A stretch of DNA of 32,273 nt. Origin: Microvirga massiliensis (GTDB lineage Bacteria; Pseudomonadota; Alphaproteobacteria; Rhizobiales; Beijerinckiaceae). The stretch spans positions 93,260 through 125,532 of the forward strand of contig NZ_LN811360.1 of the NCBI RefSeq assembly GCF_001006805.1, given 5' to 3'. Below the pieces are notes generated by a model, which worked only from the letters and a program-made list of their open reading frames with translations, did not search any database and was not told the origin of the DNA. Within the stretch, counting starts at the first letter, position 1. Each line of letters starts with the position of its first letter. Shown in pieces: positions 7,991 to 16,600 of this stretch. The position numbers and the translations under genes are program-made.

Positions 7991-8061
7991 GTGGCATGAC
8001 TTTTCAAAATTTCCGGCTCAAGACCAAGATTTGGCGTTGTTGGGGATAAATCCGCGCTAAA

Positions 8062-8538
8062 ATGGCAAAACCAACTAAAATCTTACTCGACGTTATCGAT
8101 CGCAAGATCCTTTCTGCTTTGCAAGCGGATGGGCGCATGAGCATCCAGGCTTTGGCCGAGAGAGTCGGCCTGACGACCTCGCCTTGCTCGCGCCGCGTGC
8201 GCATCTTGGAGGAAGTCGGGGTAATCAAGGGTTATGTCGCGGTGGTCGATCAGACGACCGTCGAACTTCCGGTCAGCGTGTTCATCTCGATTAAGCTCGA
8301 GCGGCAACGCGAGGAGGAGTTGGATCGTTTCTCAAAAAGCATAGCCAGCTGGCCCGAGGTGCTCGAATGCTACCTGATGACCGGACAGCGCGACTACCTG
8401 ATGCGCGTTGTCTGCGCAGACCTGCCGGCCTATGAGCGGTTTCTGAAAGAAAAGCTTACACGGTTGGAAGGGGTAGCCTCAATTGAATCCAGCTTTGCTC
8501 TTGGGCAAGTCAAATACACCAACGTCTTGCCGATCTAG
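8062..8538 (+). CDS. Lrp/AsnC-family transcriptional regulator
   Basis: A 158-residue Lrp/AsnC regulator of standard length. The N-terminal helix-turn-helix spans residues ~8-60 (LLDVIDRKILSALQADGRMS, then IQALAERVGLTTSPCSRRVR and ILEEVGVIKGYVAVVDQ). The C-terminal RAM domain (~68-150) includes VFISIKLERQREEELDRF and the ligand-loop segment ECYLMTGQRDYLMRVVCADL. These proteins form octamers that sense amino acids. The start ATG at 8062 has only a weak upstream ribosome-binding site (GGGGATAAA further up). The divergent E1-like relic suggests its former target was an amino- or keto-acid catabolic gene, as with mdeR. Confidence 0.92.
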   Translation: MAKPTKILLDVIDRKILSALQADGRMSIQALAERVGLTTSPCSRRVRILEEVGVIKGYVAVVDQTTVELPVSVFISIKLERQREEELDRFSKSIASWPEVLECYLMTGQRDYLMRVVCADLPAYERFLKEKLTRLEGVASIESSFALGQVKYTNVLPI

Positions 8539-8997
8539 TTGTCTGGCTGCGAGACGTTTTTTGCGGCTCTGACGACTTTCAGGGTCTGAGGTAAGGCGCG
8601 TCGATCGGGAGACTTGCAACGCGGATTGGCGAGGCCGGCGTACGTGACACGAAGGTGAGGTCATCGAGCGGAGACCCGGTGGCGCGGCGTAGGGCACAGA
8701 CGATGGCGCTCTTCTTGTCACTGGCCTCCCAGGATAGCTTGTCGGGGCGGCTGGGCGGCGCTGGCAGTTCGCAACCTCACATGCGCCATGTGCACTGTCT
8801 CGGGCCGATCCCGGAGTGAGTCGGCCGCACCCCTGAGGGTTCGCGAACCGGCGATTTCGCGGCGCACAGCCGGGGTGTTACTAGCCTGCGGATGGATGGC
8901 CGATCTCAGGATCTCCCTCGACAAGGAGCAGCCAGGATCGGACGAGCCCATCACCCGCATTTACCAATATTGAACACCTCCAGCTACGGAGCACGCT
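8539..8997. other. 459-bp gap with no convincing gene
   Basis: No supported gene lies here. A minus-strand frame at about 8582-8770 (ELPAPPSRPDKLSWEASDKK..., ending LRP then TGA) has protein-like composition but no start codon and no recognised family, so it may be another relic. A plus-strand frame at 8788-8973 is rich in Arg and Ser and looks like noise. The last ~40 bp contain the ribosome-binding site GGAG (8988-8991) of the next gene. Confidence 0.5.
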
Positions 8998-9888
8998 TTG
9001 GATTGGGACAAGTTGAGGATCTTCCACACGGTCGCGGAGGCGGGCAGCTTCACGCGCGCCGGAGATGGGCTCGACCTCAGTCAATCAGCCGTCAGCCGCC
9101 AGATCAGTTCCCTCGAGCGGGAACTCAAGGTCCCGCTCTTCCATCGCCATGCCAGAGGACTCATGCTCACTGAGCAAGGGGACATCCTCTACCGCGCTGC
9201 TCGCGACATCCACCAGCGGCTTGCCGTCACTCGGGCCCGACTGGTCGAGACCAGCGAACGCCCTTCAGGCCCCCTCAAGGTGACGGCCAGCGTGGGTTTG
9301 GGCGCAAACTGGGTGGCGCGGCGGATTCCGGAGTTCCTGGATCTTTATCCTGAGGTCCAGGTTGAGCTGATTCTGACCAGCGGAGCGCTCGATCTTGCCA
9401 TGCGTGAAGCTGACGTCGCGATCCGCCTGCACAGACCCTTTGAAGCAGACCTCATCCAGCGCCGGCTCTTCACCGTGCACTATCATGCCTGCGCCTCGAC
9501 GGACTACATCAAGCGCTTTGGTGAGCCGCGGACGCTGGATGAACTCGAGAGCCACCGCCTGATCACGCTCTCAGACGACCAGCCTGCGCACTTCCTGAAT
9601 GTGCACCGGTTTTTAACCCGCTTTCCGGACCTCGCAGAGCCACGGCAGGTTCATCTCTGTGTCAATGATGCGCAGGCGCTGAGAGCGGCAGTCGTCTCAG
9701 GCGCGGGGATCGGCATGGTGCCTGATCATGCCTCGGAGGGGCACCCCGAGCTCGTCCGGCTGCTGAGGGATTACGAGGCGCCGTCACTGGACTGCTACTT
9801 CGTCTACCCGGAGGCGATGAGATCGGTCGCCCGATTGCAGGTGTTCCGTGACTTTCTCCTCCAGAAGGCCCAGCGCTGGGCCCACTGA
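8998..9888 (+). CDS. LysR-family transcriptional regulator (MDWDKLRIFH type)
   Basis: A 296-residue LysR regulator of a type widespread in alphaproteobacteria, starting MDWDKLRIFHTVAEAGSFTR. The start codon is TTG at 8998, supported by GGAG 6 nt upstream and by the exact family N-terminus. The helix-turn-helix is at ~17-60 (GDGLDLSQSAVSRQISSLER, LFHRHARGLMLTEQGDILY); the effector domain is at ~90-290 (GLGANWVARRIPEFLDLYPEV, MREADVAIRLHRP). From memory this subtype often sits beside thioredoxin reductase (trxB), but no such neighbour is present: both sides are decayed DNA. The target is unknown. Confidence 0.9.
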   Translation: MDWDKLRIFHTVAEAGSFTRAGDGLDLSQSAVSRQISSLERELKVPLFHRHARGLMLTEQGDILYRAARDIHQRLAVTRARLVETSERPSGPLKVTASVGLGANWVARRIPEFLDLYPEVQVELILTSGALDLAMREADVAIRLHRPFEADLIQRRLFTVHYHACASTDYIKRFGEPRTLDELESHRLITLSDDQPAHFLNVHRFLTRFPDLAEPRQVHLCVNDAQALRAAVVSGAGIGMVPDHASEGHPELVRLLRDYEAPSLDCYFVYPEAMRSVARLQVFRDFLLQKAQRWAH

Positions 9889-9984
9889 TCTTGCCGGCGC
9901 GCGAACACCGATCCGGCATCCGCTCGCGAGGAACACCAGACCCGATTCAGCCTGCCTGTCCTGCCCAGCGAATTCGGCTAGCAT

Positions 9985-10276
9985 CGGCAACCGAATTCAT
10001 ACGGGAACAGGCGACCTTTTCTACTCGCCGCCGTCGAGGGACGACTCGGCCTGCGCCAAAGCACGCTGAAAGCCCTCGATGAGGTCGCCGCTCTCAAATC
10101 TCAGGACGGCGTGACCCTCTACGGTAAGACAGGATCCGGCCCCGTTCGTTTCGGCGATGTCGAGGGCGCCTTCCAGGGCTGGCTTGCGGGTTATGTCAGA
10201 CGCCCGGAGACGAGGCCCGTGACCTTCGCTCTCTACACCCGCGGCCCAAGCTATTCGTGGCATTCGGTAGCAAAGA
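9985..10276 (+). pseudogene. C-terminal relic of a class D beta-lactamase, frameshifted
   Basis: The frame through 10111 reads STLKALDEVAALKSQDG, VTLYGKTGSGPVRFGDVEG, AFQGWLAGYVRRP and PVTFALYTRGPSY. The YGKTGSG box, followed by G-W-L-A-G-Y and a FALY strand, is the conserved C-terminal part of class D (OXA-type) serine beta-lactamases. Upstream, IREQATF lies in another frame and joins LLAAVEGRLGL if one T of the TTTT run at 10017-10020 is removed, so there is a frameshift. The S-x-x-K nucleophile region and the first ~150 residues are absent. The 3' end runs into the IS630-type element at 10283. It cannot encode an active enzyme. Confidence 0.65.
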
Positions 10277-10282
10277 CCACTA

Positions 10283-10385
10283 GAGCATCGGATGAGAAGT
10301 CGGATCCGGTGAGTTTTGCATCTCAGCAATCCCTGGAGCCATCTCAAGGCCACTGGTGGTGCGTCCACTTAATGGTCCGATTCTC
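10283..10385. mobile_element. MITE-like element with IS630-type ends, TA target duplication
   Basis: The left end GAGCATCGGA and the inverted right end (GAGAATCGGAC read inward) enclose ~103 bp and are flanked on both sides by TA (10281-10282 and 10386-10387), inside CTAG. The same end sequence closes the IS630 remnant at 30465. TA duplication is the rule for IS630/Tc1-mariner elements. The interior is too short for a transposase, so this is either a MITE or two abutted ends left by deletion. Confidence 0.55.
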
Positions 10386-10501
10386 TAGTTGTTTGGTAGC
10401 GGAACGTTGTTGGGACCGGGTGCGGTGGGCGATTGAGGAGTACGCGTGGCGCTTCGAGCGGTCGGACCGCCCTTGCCAATCGGCGCTACAAGCCGCCTAA
10501 T

Positions 10502-11332
10502 TCAGAGACTTTGCATCAGGCCCTCAAGGTCGTCGCATCCGCAAAGGACGTCTCGCATCCGGACATCGCGGGCGAGGCCTGAGATCATGTTGCTCACTTG
10601 GTCTTGCCTCCGCTCACCCATGAGGAGGTGCAAGCCCAGGGGAGCAGCGGCGCTGGACCCGATTGCCCGTTGCCGGGCAAAATGCTCCAGCGCAAGGGTC
10701 TTCCGGCTTCGCTCGCACATGATCTCGAACCCTGCCGCGCGCAGGGCCTTCCGGTACTCCGCCGGGGACGCAATCGCATTATCGTCGGGCTTGGTAGCCC
10801 AGGGCAGCGGATAGGCAAGCTCACCGTCGGCCTCGCGCATGACGTCATACAAGCCCAGCATGGAGCCGGGCAGCAGGACGCGGCTGATCTCAAGGAACAG
10901 CTTGGCCTTGTCCTGGACATTCATGCCGACATGCAGCATGCAGGCCGCGCTGAAGGTTCCATCTTGGAACGGGATCGCGAGCGCGCTTGCATGATGCAGG
11001 GAGACGCGGTCATCAGGCCCAAGCCACTTGCAAAGCATCGTCCCTGCCTCGACGTAATCCCGCGTCAAATCGATGCCAGACACCCGGCACCCGGTCTTTG
11101 CGGCGGCGAACTGTGCCGTTCCAGCGAGGCCGCATCCGACATCAAGGAGATGATCGGTCGGGGTGAGCGGGATCCGTTCGATCAATTCCCGCGTGGCCAG
11201 GCGGCCGCCGATGTGGAACTCGTCGATGGCTGCGAGATCATCGGCAGTGACGGTTTGCGGCGTCTTTCCCGACCTGAAGATCGCCGCCTGGATTGCCGTG
11301 ATCAGGCCGCCACGTGCGTAGTGATCCGCCAC
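10502..11332 (-). CDS. SAM-dependent class I methyltransferase
   Basis: A 276-residue class I methyltransferase. Motif I is HLLDVGCGLAGTAQFAA (~residues 61-77); the acidic residue of motif II is in VSGIDLTRDYVEAG; motif III-IV are VSLHHASALAIPFQDGTFSAACMLHVGMN and LFLEISRVLLPGSMLGLYDVMR. The N-terminal VADHYARGGL, the DEFHIGGR segment and LGLHLLMGE near the end are typical of a small-molecule/lipid-type methyltransferase group. The GTG start at 11332 is the best available, but the open frame upstream (LTPAEAS just before VADHY) looks like part of the same domain, so the original start may have been lost. The last ~20 residues (DVRMRDVLCGCDD...) do not look like the family's usual C-terminus. 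The substrate is unknown. Confidence 0.8.
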   Translation of the reverse strand: MADHYARGGLITAIQAAIFRSGKTPQTVTADDLAAIDEFHIGGRLATRELIERIPLTPTDHLLDVGCGLAGTAQFAAAKTGCRVSGIDLTRDYVEAGTMLCKWLGPDDRVSLHHASALAIPFQDGTFSAACMLHVGMNVQDKAKLFLEISRVLLPGSMLGLYDVMREADGELAYPLPWATKPDDNAIASPAEYRKALRAAGFEIMCERSRKTLALEHFARQRAIGSSAAAPLGLHLLMGERRQDQVSNMISGLARDVRMRDVLCGCDDLEGLMQSL

Positions 11333-11848
11333 GCTGGCTTCTGCGGGGGTCAGGTCAGCAGCTGCGCTGCACGCAGGGTGGCCTGCAGGGTGCGGGAAAG
11401 ATCGCCAAGCCGATGGATCGACACGGTTTCCATTACGGCCAAGCTACAGGAACAAACCAGGAAAGCAAGGATTGAATCCGCTGCGCGGCAGGTCTGTTCT
11501 TAATCTCAAGCCTCTGAAGGGAATGGGTCGTCCTGCAGGCATTCGTATGGCCGTTCCCCAAGAGGGTCCGGGATGGCCGGCGAGGCCCCCTTCCTCTTGG
11601 CAGAGGCTATGCAGACGCTCGTCTCGAGCATCAAGGCGAAGTTTCGGTGCCCGTTCTGGCACGCGCTGGATGACACCGTCGTCCAGCTCCACCTCGACTA
11701 CCATGCGTGGGCAGGAGCAGTGGCAACGATGGTGGCTTCGCGCACTGCCCACGCTGATGCACTCGAGGAAGGGATAGATCGCCAAGCGAGCGATACTGGG
11801 CGGCGCGGCCGATGTCGGTGGCGTTTGCCCCAGATGATCGGACACTGC
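11333..11848. other. 516-bp gap with no supported gene
   Basis: No recognisable gene. A minus-strand frame open at 11506-11697 (ending ERPYECLQDDPFPSEA) and a 27-codon minus frame beginning METVSIHRLGDLSR just upstream of the methyltransferase look protein-like, but neither can be assigned. No convincing terminator for the large operon ending at 11849 was found. Confidence 0.4.
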
Positions 11849-13657
11849 TCAAGGCGTCGGAACGATCTTGTCGAAAGCAAGGGTGCTCGATGCCTCACCT
11901 CGCCCCGTCTGGCGCAATGCTGCCAGCCAGACCCATACGCGACCTCCAATTCCGCGCGTCCGCTTGAAGGCGACAGAGACCTGCGTTCCGGCTCGCGGCA
12001 CTTCGCTTTCGTGTACGAAGTAGGCCTGGGCGGGCGTGGTATCGAGTCCCTCCCGCAGCAGCGTGGTGCGCGGCCTGATCTTCTTCGGCGGATTGCGGTC
12101 TCCTTCGATAATCCGCGTCATGGCAGCTCGCTGGAGCTGGGTTTCCCGGACCTCGCCAGGGACATGCGTTGCAATGAAGGGGATCCAGTGCTCCGGTACA
12201 CCTTGCATGACACGGTAGGAGATCGGAGCGGCAGGAGTAGGTGGCGGGGCGGGATTGGCGCTGATGAGCCGCTCCCGATGTGCCCGCGTCTCGTCAGCTG
12301 CCTCTGCGCCCCGGCGACCAGCCCCGGTCGCCAGCGGCACGGTACGCTCGATTCCCCAAACGAAATTTGCGATCTCGTCTCGAACAAAGAGCACATCTTC
12401 GAGGGGCTTGCCGTTCTCCACCTGAGCCAGCGTCGGTGGGATCAGCAGAGACATGTCAGCAAGCTCCTTCCCGGTTCCTGCGACGTCGAGGGTGAACATC
12501 GACCAGCGTTGCCAATCATCGTCGGTGCCGCGCCCAGCCGGCTCGATCCAAAGACGTTCACCGAAGACGTTTGTGACAACGAGCGCCTCGACGCGGTCAG
12601 TGGTCCCGGCCCGGGCGGGCAGAGGGATCGTGTACCAATCATTCCCTGCGACGAGTGCGAATTCGACGAAGAGCAGGCGCGCGAGATCAGTCGTGTCAGC
12701 CCGCACCTCGCCGAGATTGGTGGTCCCGTCCTCGAACGCCCACCAGCGCTGATCGGGCATGCCGTTGAAGCGGGCTGCGGTTGGGATGACCGACCTCGCC
12801 TTCCCAGGGGCGCCGCTTCCTCGAGCACCACTTGGATCAACCGAGAAGGCGGTCCAATCGAGATGCCCACCGGGGTGCTCCTCGGCGAGCAGACGCTTGG
12901 TTCCATCCTCGACCGGTGCCGTGACTGAGAAGCGGTGTTCGAGCCGTGTCGGATCCCAGGCCGTCTCGGTTGGATGAGCGAAGGCGGTCTCGAACCAGTC
13001 GCGTAACGCGTGGGCTGCCGCTGTCAGGGTCGCCTTATCGGCTTCGAGCACCGGGATGCCGTCCCAAGGGCGGTGCGCCGCGTCATCCTCCAGGTATCGG
13101 TAAAGGCGATAGCCATCCAGGGCTCTGCCGGCCAGGGCTTGCAGAGTGGACCAGACCTCCGGGTGGGCCACGCGTTCGGTATCCCCCTCGCTCTGCGGGT
13201 CCGGGAGCACGAAGGCGTATTTCTCGGTGAGGGAGGATTGATAGACGGGGGGCACGGACTTGAGGAACCGACGGCCAAGCACCAAGCGGAGGTCGAGAAG
13301 ACCGAGCCCGCCGGCCTCCATGGCCCGTTCGATCGAGCGTCGCTCGACCAGAGTCTCGAGGGGGATCGATCCGTCGAGACCTGTCGCGGTCCCTTCTTTC
13401 GGGCGGTAGCCAGTGAGAGGGGCTGAGGTGATCTGGAACCGGGCCGTGACGGGCGAGCCGGCATCGTCGCCCCGGAACTCGCCGATCTGCCACTGACGCG
13501 TGAGCAACCAGAGCGCGTCGCGGATCTCGGCCCGGAGCGCGCGGCCGAAATCGATCGAGCGAGGGCGCCCCTCCAGCCGGTTCCAGATCGTGATCGTGGG
13601 GTAAGCCCGGGTGACGAGCGCGGACTGCATGTCCGCGATGTCGACTAGACTAGGCAT
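11849..13657 (-). CDS. Unassigned ~602-residue protein, last gene of the large operon
   Basis: I do not recognise a characterised family. Two regions look conserved by eye: an N-terminal block, MPSLVDIADM to FGRALRAEIRDALWLLTRQW then QIGEFRGDDAGSPV (~residues 1-70), and a C-terminal block, SEVPRAGTQVSVAFKRTR to RVWVWLAALRQTGRG (~550-590), with EHWIPFIATHVPG before it. It is rich in Trp and aromatic/beta segments, without signal peptide or membrane helices. A TTG at 13669 is possible, but the ATG at 13657 has GGAGG at 5-nt spacing and overlaps the upstream stop by 8 nt (ATGCCTAG), so it is preferred. Its co-translation with the 1826-residue protein suggests they are subunits of one assembly. 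Confidence 0.85.
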   Translation of the reverse strand: MPSLVDIADMQSALVTRAYPTITIWNRLEGRPRSIDFGRALRAEIRDALWLLTRQWQIGEFRGDDAGSPVTARFQITSAPLTGYRPKEGTATGLDGSIPLETLVERRSIERAMEAGGLGLLDLRLVLGRRFLKSVPPVYQSSLTEKYAFVLPDPQSEGDTERVAHPEVWSTLQALAGRALDGYRLYRYLEDDAAHRPWDGIPVLEADKATLTAAAHALRDWFETAFAHPTETAWDPTRLEHRFSVTAPVEDGTKRLLAEEHPGGHLDWTAFSVDPSGARGSGAPGKARSVIPTAARFNGMPDQRWWAFEDGTTNLGEVRADTTDLARLLFVEFALVAGNDWYTIPLPARAGTTDRVEALVVTNVFGERLWIEPAGRGTDDDWQRWSMFTLDVAGTGKELADMSLLIPPTLAQVENGKPLEDVLFVRDEIANFVWGIERTVPLATGAGRRGAEAADETRAHRERLISANPAPPPTPAAPISYRVMQGVPEHWIPFIATHVPGEVRETQLQRAAMTRIIEGDRNPPKKIRPRTTLLREGLDTTPAQAYFVHESEVPRAGTQVSVAFKRTRGIGGRVWVWLAALRQTGRGEASSTLAFDKIVPTP

Positions 13658-16600
13658 CCGGGCCTCCAAGGGCGCTCAGCACGCTGTTATTGAGGGCGAG
13701 GTTCGCAGCGATCGAAGTGCCATAGACGGTCGCTGCCATGACCGTCGCGGGCAGGAAGCTCGCGAACGGCGTAGCATCCACTTGGCTCGGTTCGATGGCA
13801 CGCATCCGGGCGAGGTCCAGCGTCTCATGGAGCGTGTCGACGATGTCGTCCCACTGCCAGGCAGGCGTTGGCTGCGGCGGCACCATCAGGAGCATCGCCT
13901 GGGGAGCCTCGCAATCGGGAGAGTCGTGGTGGAAGGCGAGGCCCGCCGTGATCTCTTCGATAGGGATCGTCTCCGTCCACTCATCGACGAGAAGACCGCA
14001 GACAGCTTGCGTCTTGTCGAAAGCGGTTGGGTAATGAGCGGTGTAGAGGACCCTCTCGCCGACAGGCGAGAACCCGCTCGGCAACTCGAGTGCAATCCAG
14101 GGTTCGGAGCGATGCGGCCACTGGGTCGGCAGGAGCTGGGGCTCGCTACGCCCGAGGACGCTCGCGAGCAGTGAGGCTTGCTCCCAGGCGCGCATCTTCT
14201 CTCGGACCCGGGCCACGCCGGTCAGCCAATCGTCCACCGGATAGGATCGCGTTTTCGAGAGATGCGTCGTCAGCCCGCCCGTGCGGCTCCAGGCGATGGC
14301 TGCCTCCCATTCGTCGCCGAGGGGCCGCGACACGGTGAATTCCGGGATCACGACGGCATCCTCGCCGACCAGGGCCTTGGAGGCGGCGATCGCTGCCTCA
14401 GCGCGGGCACGGCCGGGGGTCGCGGCCTCGTATGCGCTCAATTGCGCCGTAGCCGCGTCGATCCTCTTGTCGCAGGTCGCCACCACGGCGGCGATCCGTT
14501 GGCGCAGGTAGCCGACGAAGGCTACGACCTCCTCCTCGGTGGAGGAGAGATCGAAAGGAGTGGCGTCGAAATCCGTGAGGGGGAGAAGGTCCGTCACCAT
14601 TGCGATGGTGCCGGAAAGATCCGTCGAGCCGGGGCGGATTGCTTGCAACTCCCCGAGGCGAGTGGCGAAGTCGGCGCGCTTCTGCTCGACAGCGGCACGA
14701 TAAACGTCGGCGTCGGCCGGTATGGGATCGGTCTGCTCCGCGCTGATCGCGGCCTCCGCCAGGATCAGGAGCCGGTTGCGTTCGGGAATTTCCGCCGTCG
14801 TCGGGAGCGCGGCCTCCGTCGCGAGCTGCGCGTCGGCGTCCGCAAGCTTCCGTTGCCACCGGAGGACGACGGCATCGACAGCGTCGAGCATGCGAGTCAG
14901 GGCGGTGAGACGCCGCTCCAGGATGTCCCCCCATCCCGAAGCAGGAATTCCGAACCTCCCTGCCTCCCCCAGGATGTCGATCGCCCGGTCGATGAGCAGA
15001 TCGATCCCTTCGACCATGGCCGCCGGCCCGGCGGCGGTGTCATCGATGAGGGTCGTAAGATCAGAGATGAGTTGGTCGGCCCTCTCACGCCAGTCCTGAA
15101 GCGCCGAGAGCACTGCGGCCGGACGCGCTCCGTCGGACTGCACGCCGGCTTCGTCGGTCCCTCGCTTGGCTTCAGCGGCCGGCATCACGTCGGTCGCACG
15201 CAACGGGCGGGACCGCATGAGGAGCGTCCGCAAGTGCCCGATCAGGGGGGCGATCTCGAAGACCGTCGTCAGGCCCGTGATTCGATCCGCGTAATGGAGG
15301 GTCACACCTGAGGCGAGTGCGGGAGGCAATCCGTCATCGGATGTGATGTGCCGCGCGATCCTCTCGTCCAATTCGGACATGGCCTGCCCGCCGAGATGCA
15401 CGAGGTGAAGGAGGTCGATCGGCTGCAACCCGACGTCCTTCATGCTGACTTGGCGAACGAACTCCGCGTTTGCGTCGTCGCGCCAGGTCACGCGCACCCG
15501 GATATCGCCCATCGGCGGGAGCATGCGAGAGACGAACTCGTTCACCGCAGGCTCGGCGATGGCGCGAGGTGTCATCGGGATGCCAGCGACGGGTGACGTT
15601 TCATGGCTCAGGCCGGCGCGCAGGTGGAGCCCGACCCGGTGCGTCAGCGTCGTGCCGGAGCGCGGCGTCTGGAGGACGGCCGGTTCCGGTGGGAAGCCGC
15701 CCTTCGAGAAGGTATCGAAGGTGGCGGCGACGCGATCCACGTTGCCGAGGACCGCTTGATGAACGCCTTCCGCGAGCGCGAGGTCGGCGATGGCATCGTG
15801 CAGATCGAGCAGGCGCTCGATTTCTATGTTCACCGCCGTGGCCTCGGCGGTGGTCACCGGGGGGAGATCCGCGCGTCCGAAGGGATAGGTTCGGATGCCT
15901 GCCTGGTGGATGTGCCGGACGAGGTCGAGGCCGTCGATCGCCTGGCGGGCGTCGCGATCTCCCGGCGAGGGGAAGACCCGCCGTAGCTCGTAGATAAGGA
16001 AATCGATCTCGGCGAGGCCATGCCGGTCATGCATCCCGCGTTCCAGGCGATAGCCGAGGAGAGCTCCCAAGCTCTGTCCCTCGCGGACCCCCTGGAGAAC
16101 GGATTGGGCGAGCCGCATCCGTTCGGAGCTGATGTTGACCGCCATCAGATCGGGCTGGCCAGTCGTCGCGTGAGCCAGGTAGCCGCTGCGGAGAATAGCG
16201 GCGGTCGTCGCATGGTTCAGGGAGGGTGCGTGAATGAAGCCGCCGTTCAAGGAATCGCGCTGCAGCTTCTCTCCGGCGGGGATCTCCAGGGCCTCTGCCA
16301 GTTCGTCGGTGATGGGCACATCGGAAAGACGGCTCGGCTCGGGGCGAACCTCTTCCAACCACGCGAAGGCACCGAGATGGATGCCCCGCTTGACTGAACC
16401 GGCGCCACCGTCGCGCACGTTTCGCATGGTTAGCAGGCGATGATGGACGAGGCCCAGTCTCCAGGCATCGAGGCGATGACTGCAGCAGTCGAGGTGCTCT
16501 GCCAGCAGGCGTTCCAGCCGGGCCGTTGGAAGCCCGCTCAGCCGCTCGATCGCTTCGATCGTGTCCGTGAGGTGGCGGGTCGGACCATGCCCGAGCAGGC

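Noticed and set aside
11573..12928. 451-codon plus-strand open frame
   Set aside because: It is antisense to the 602-residue gene for most of its length, is Arg/Pro/Ser-rich without motifs, and is the usual shadow in high-GC DNA.
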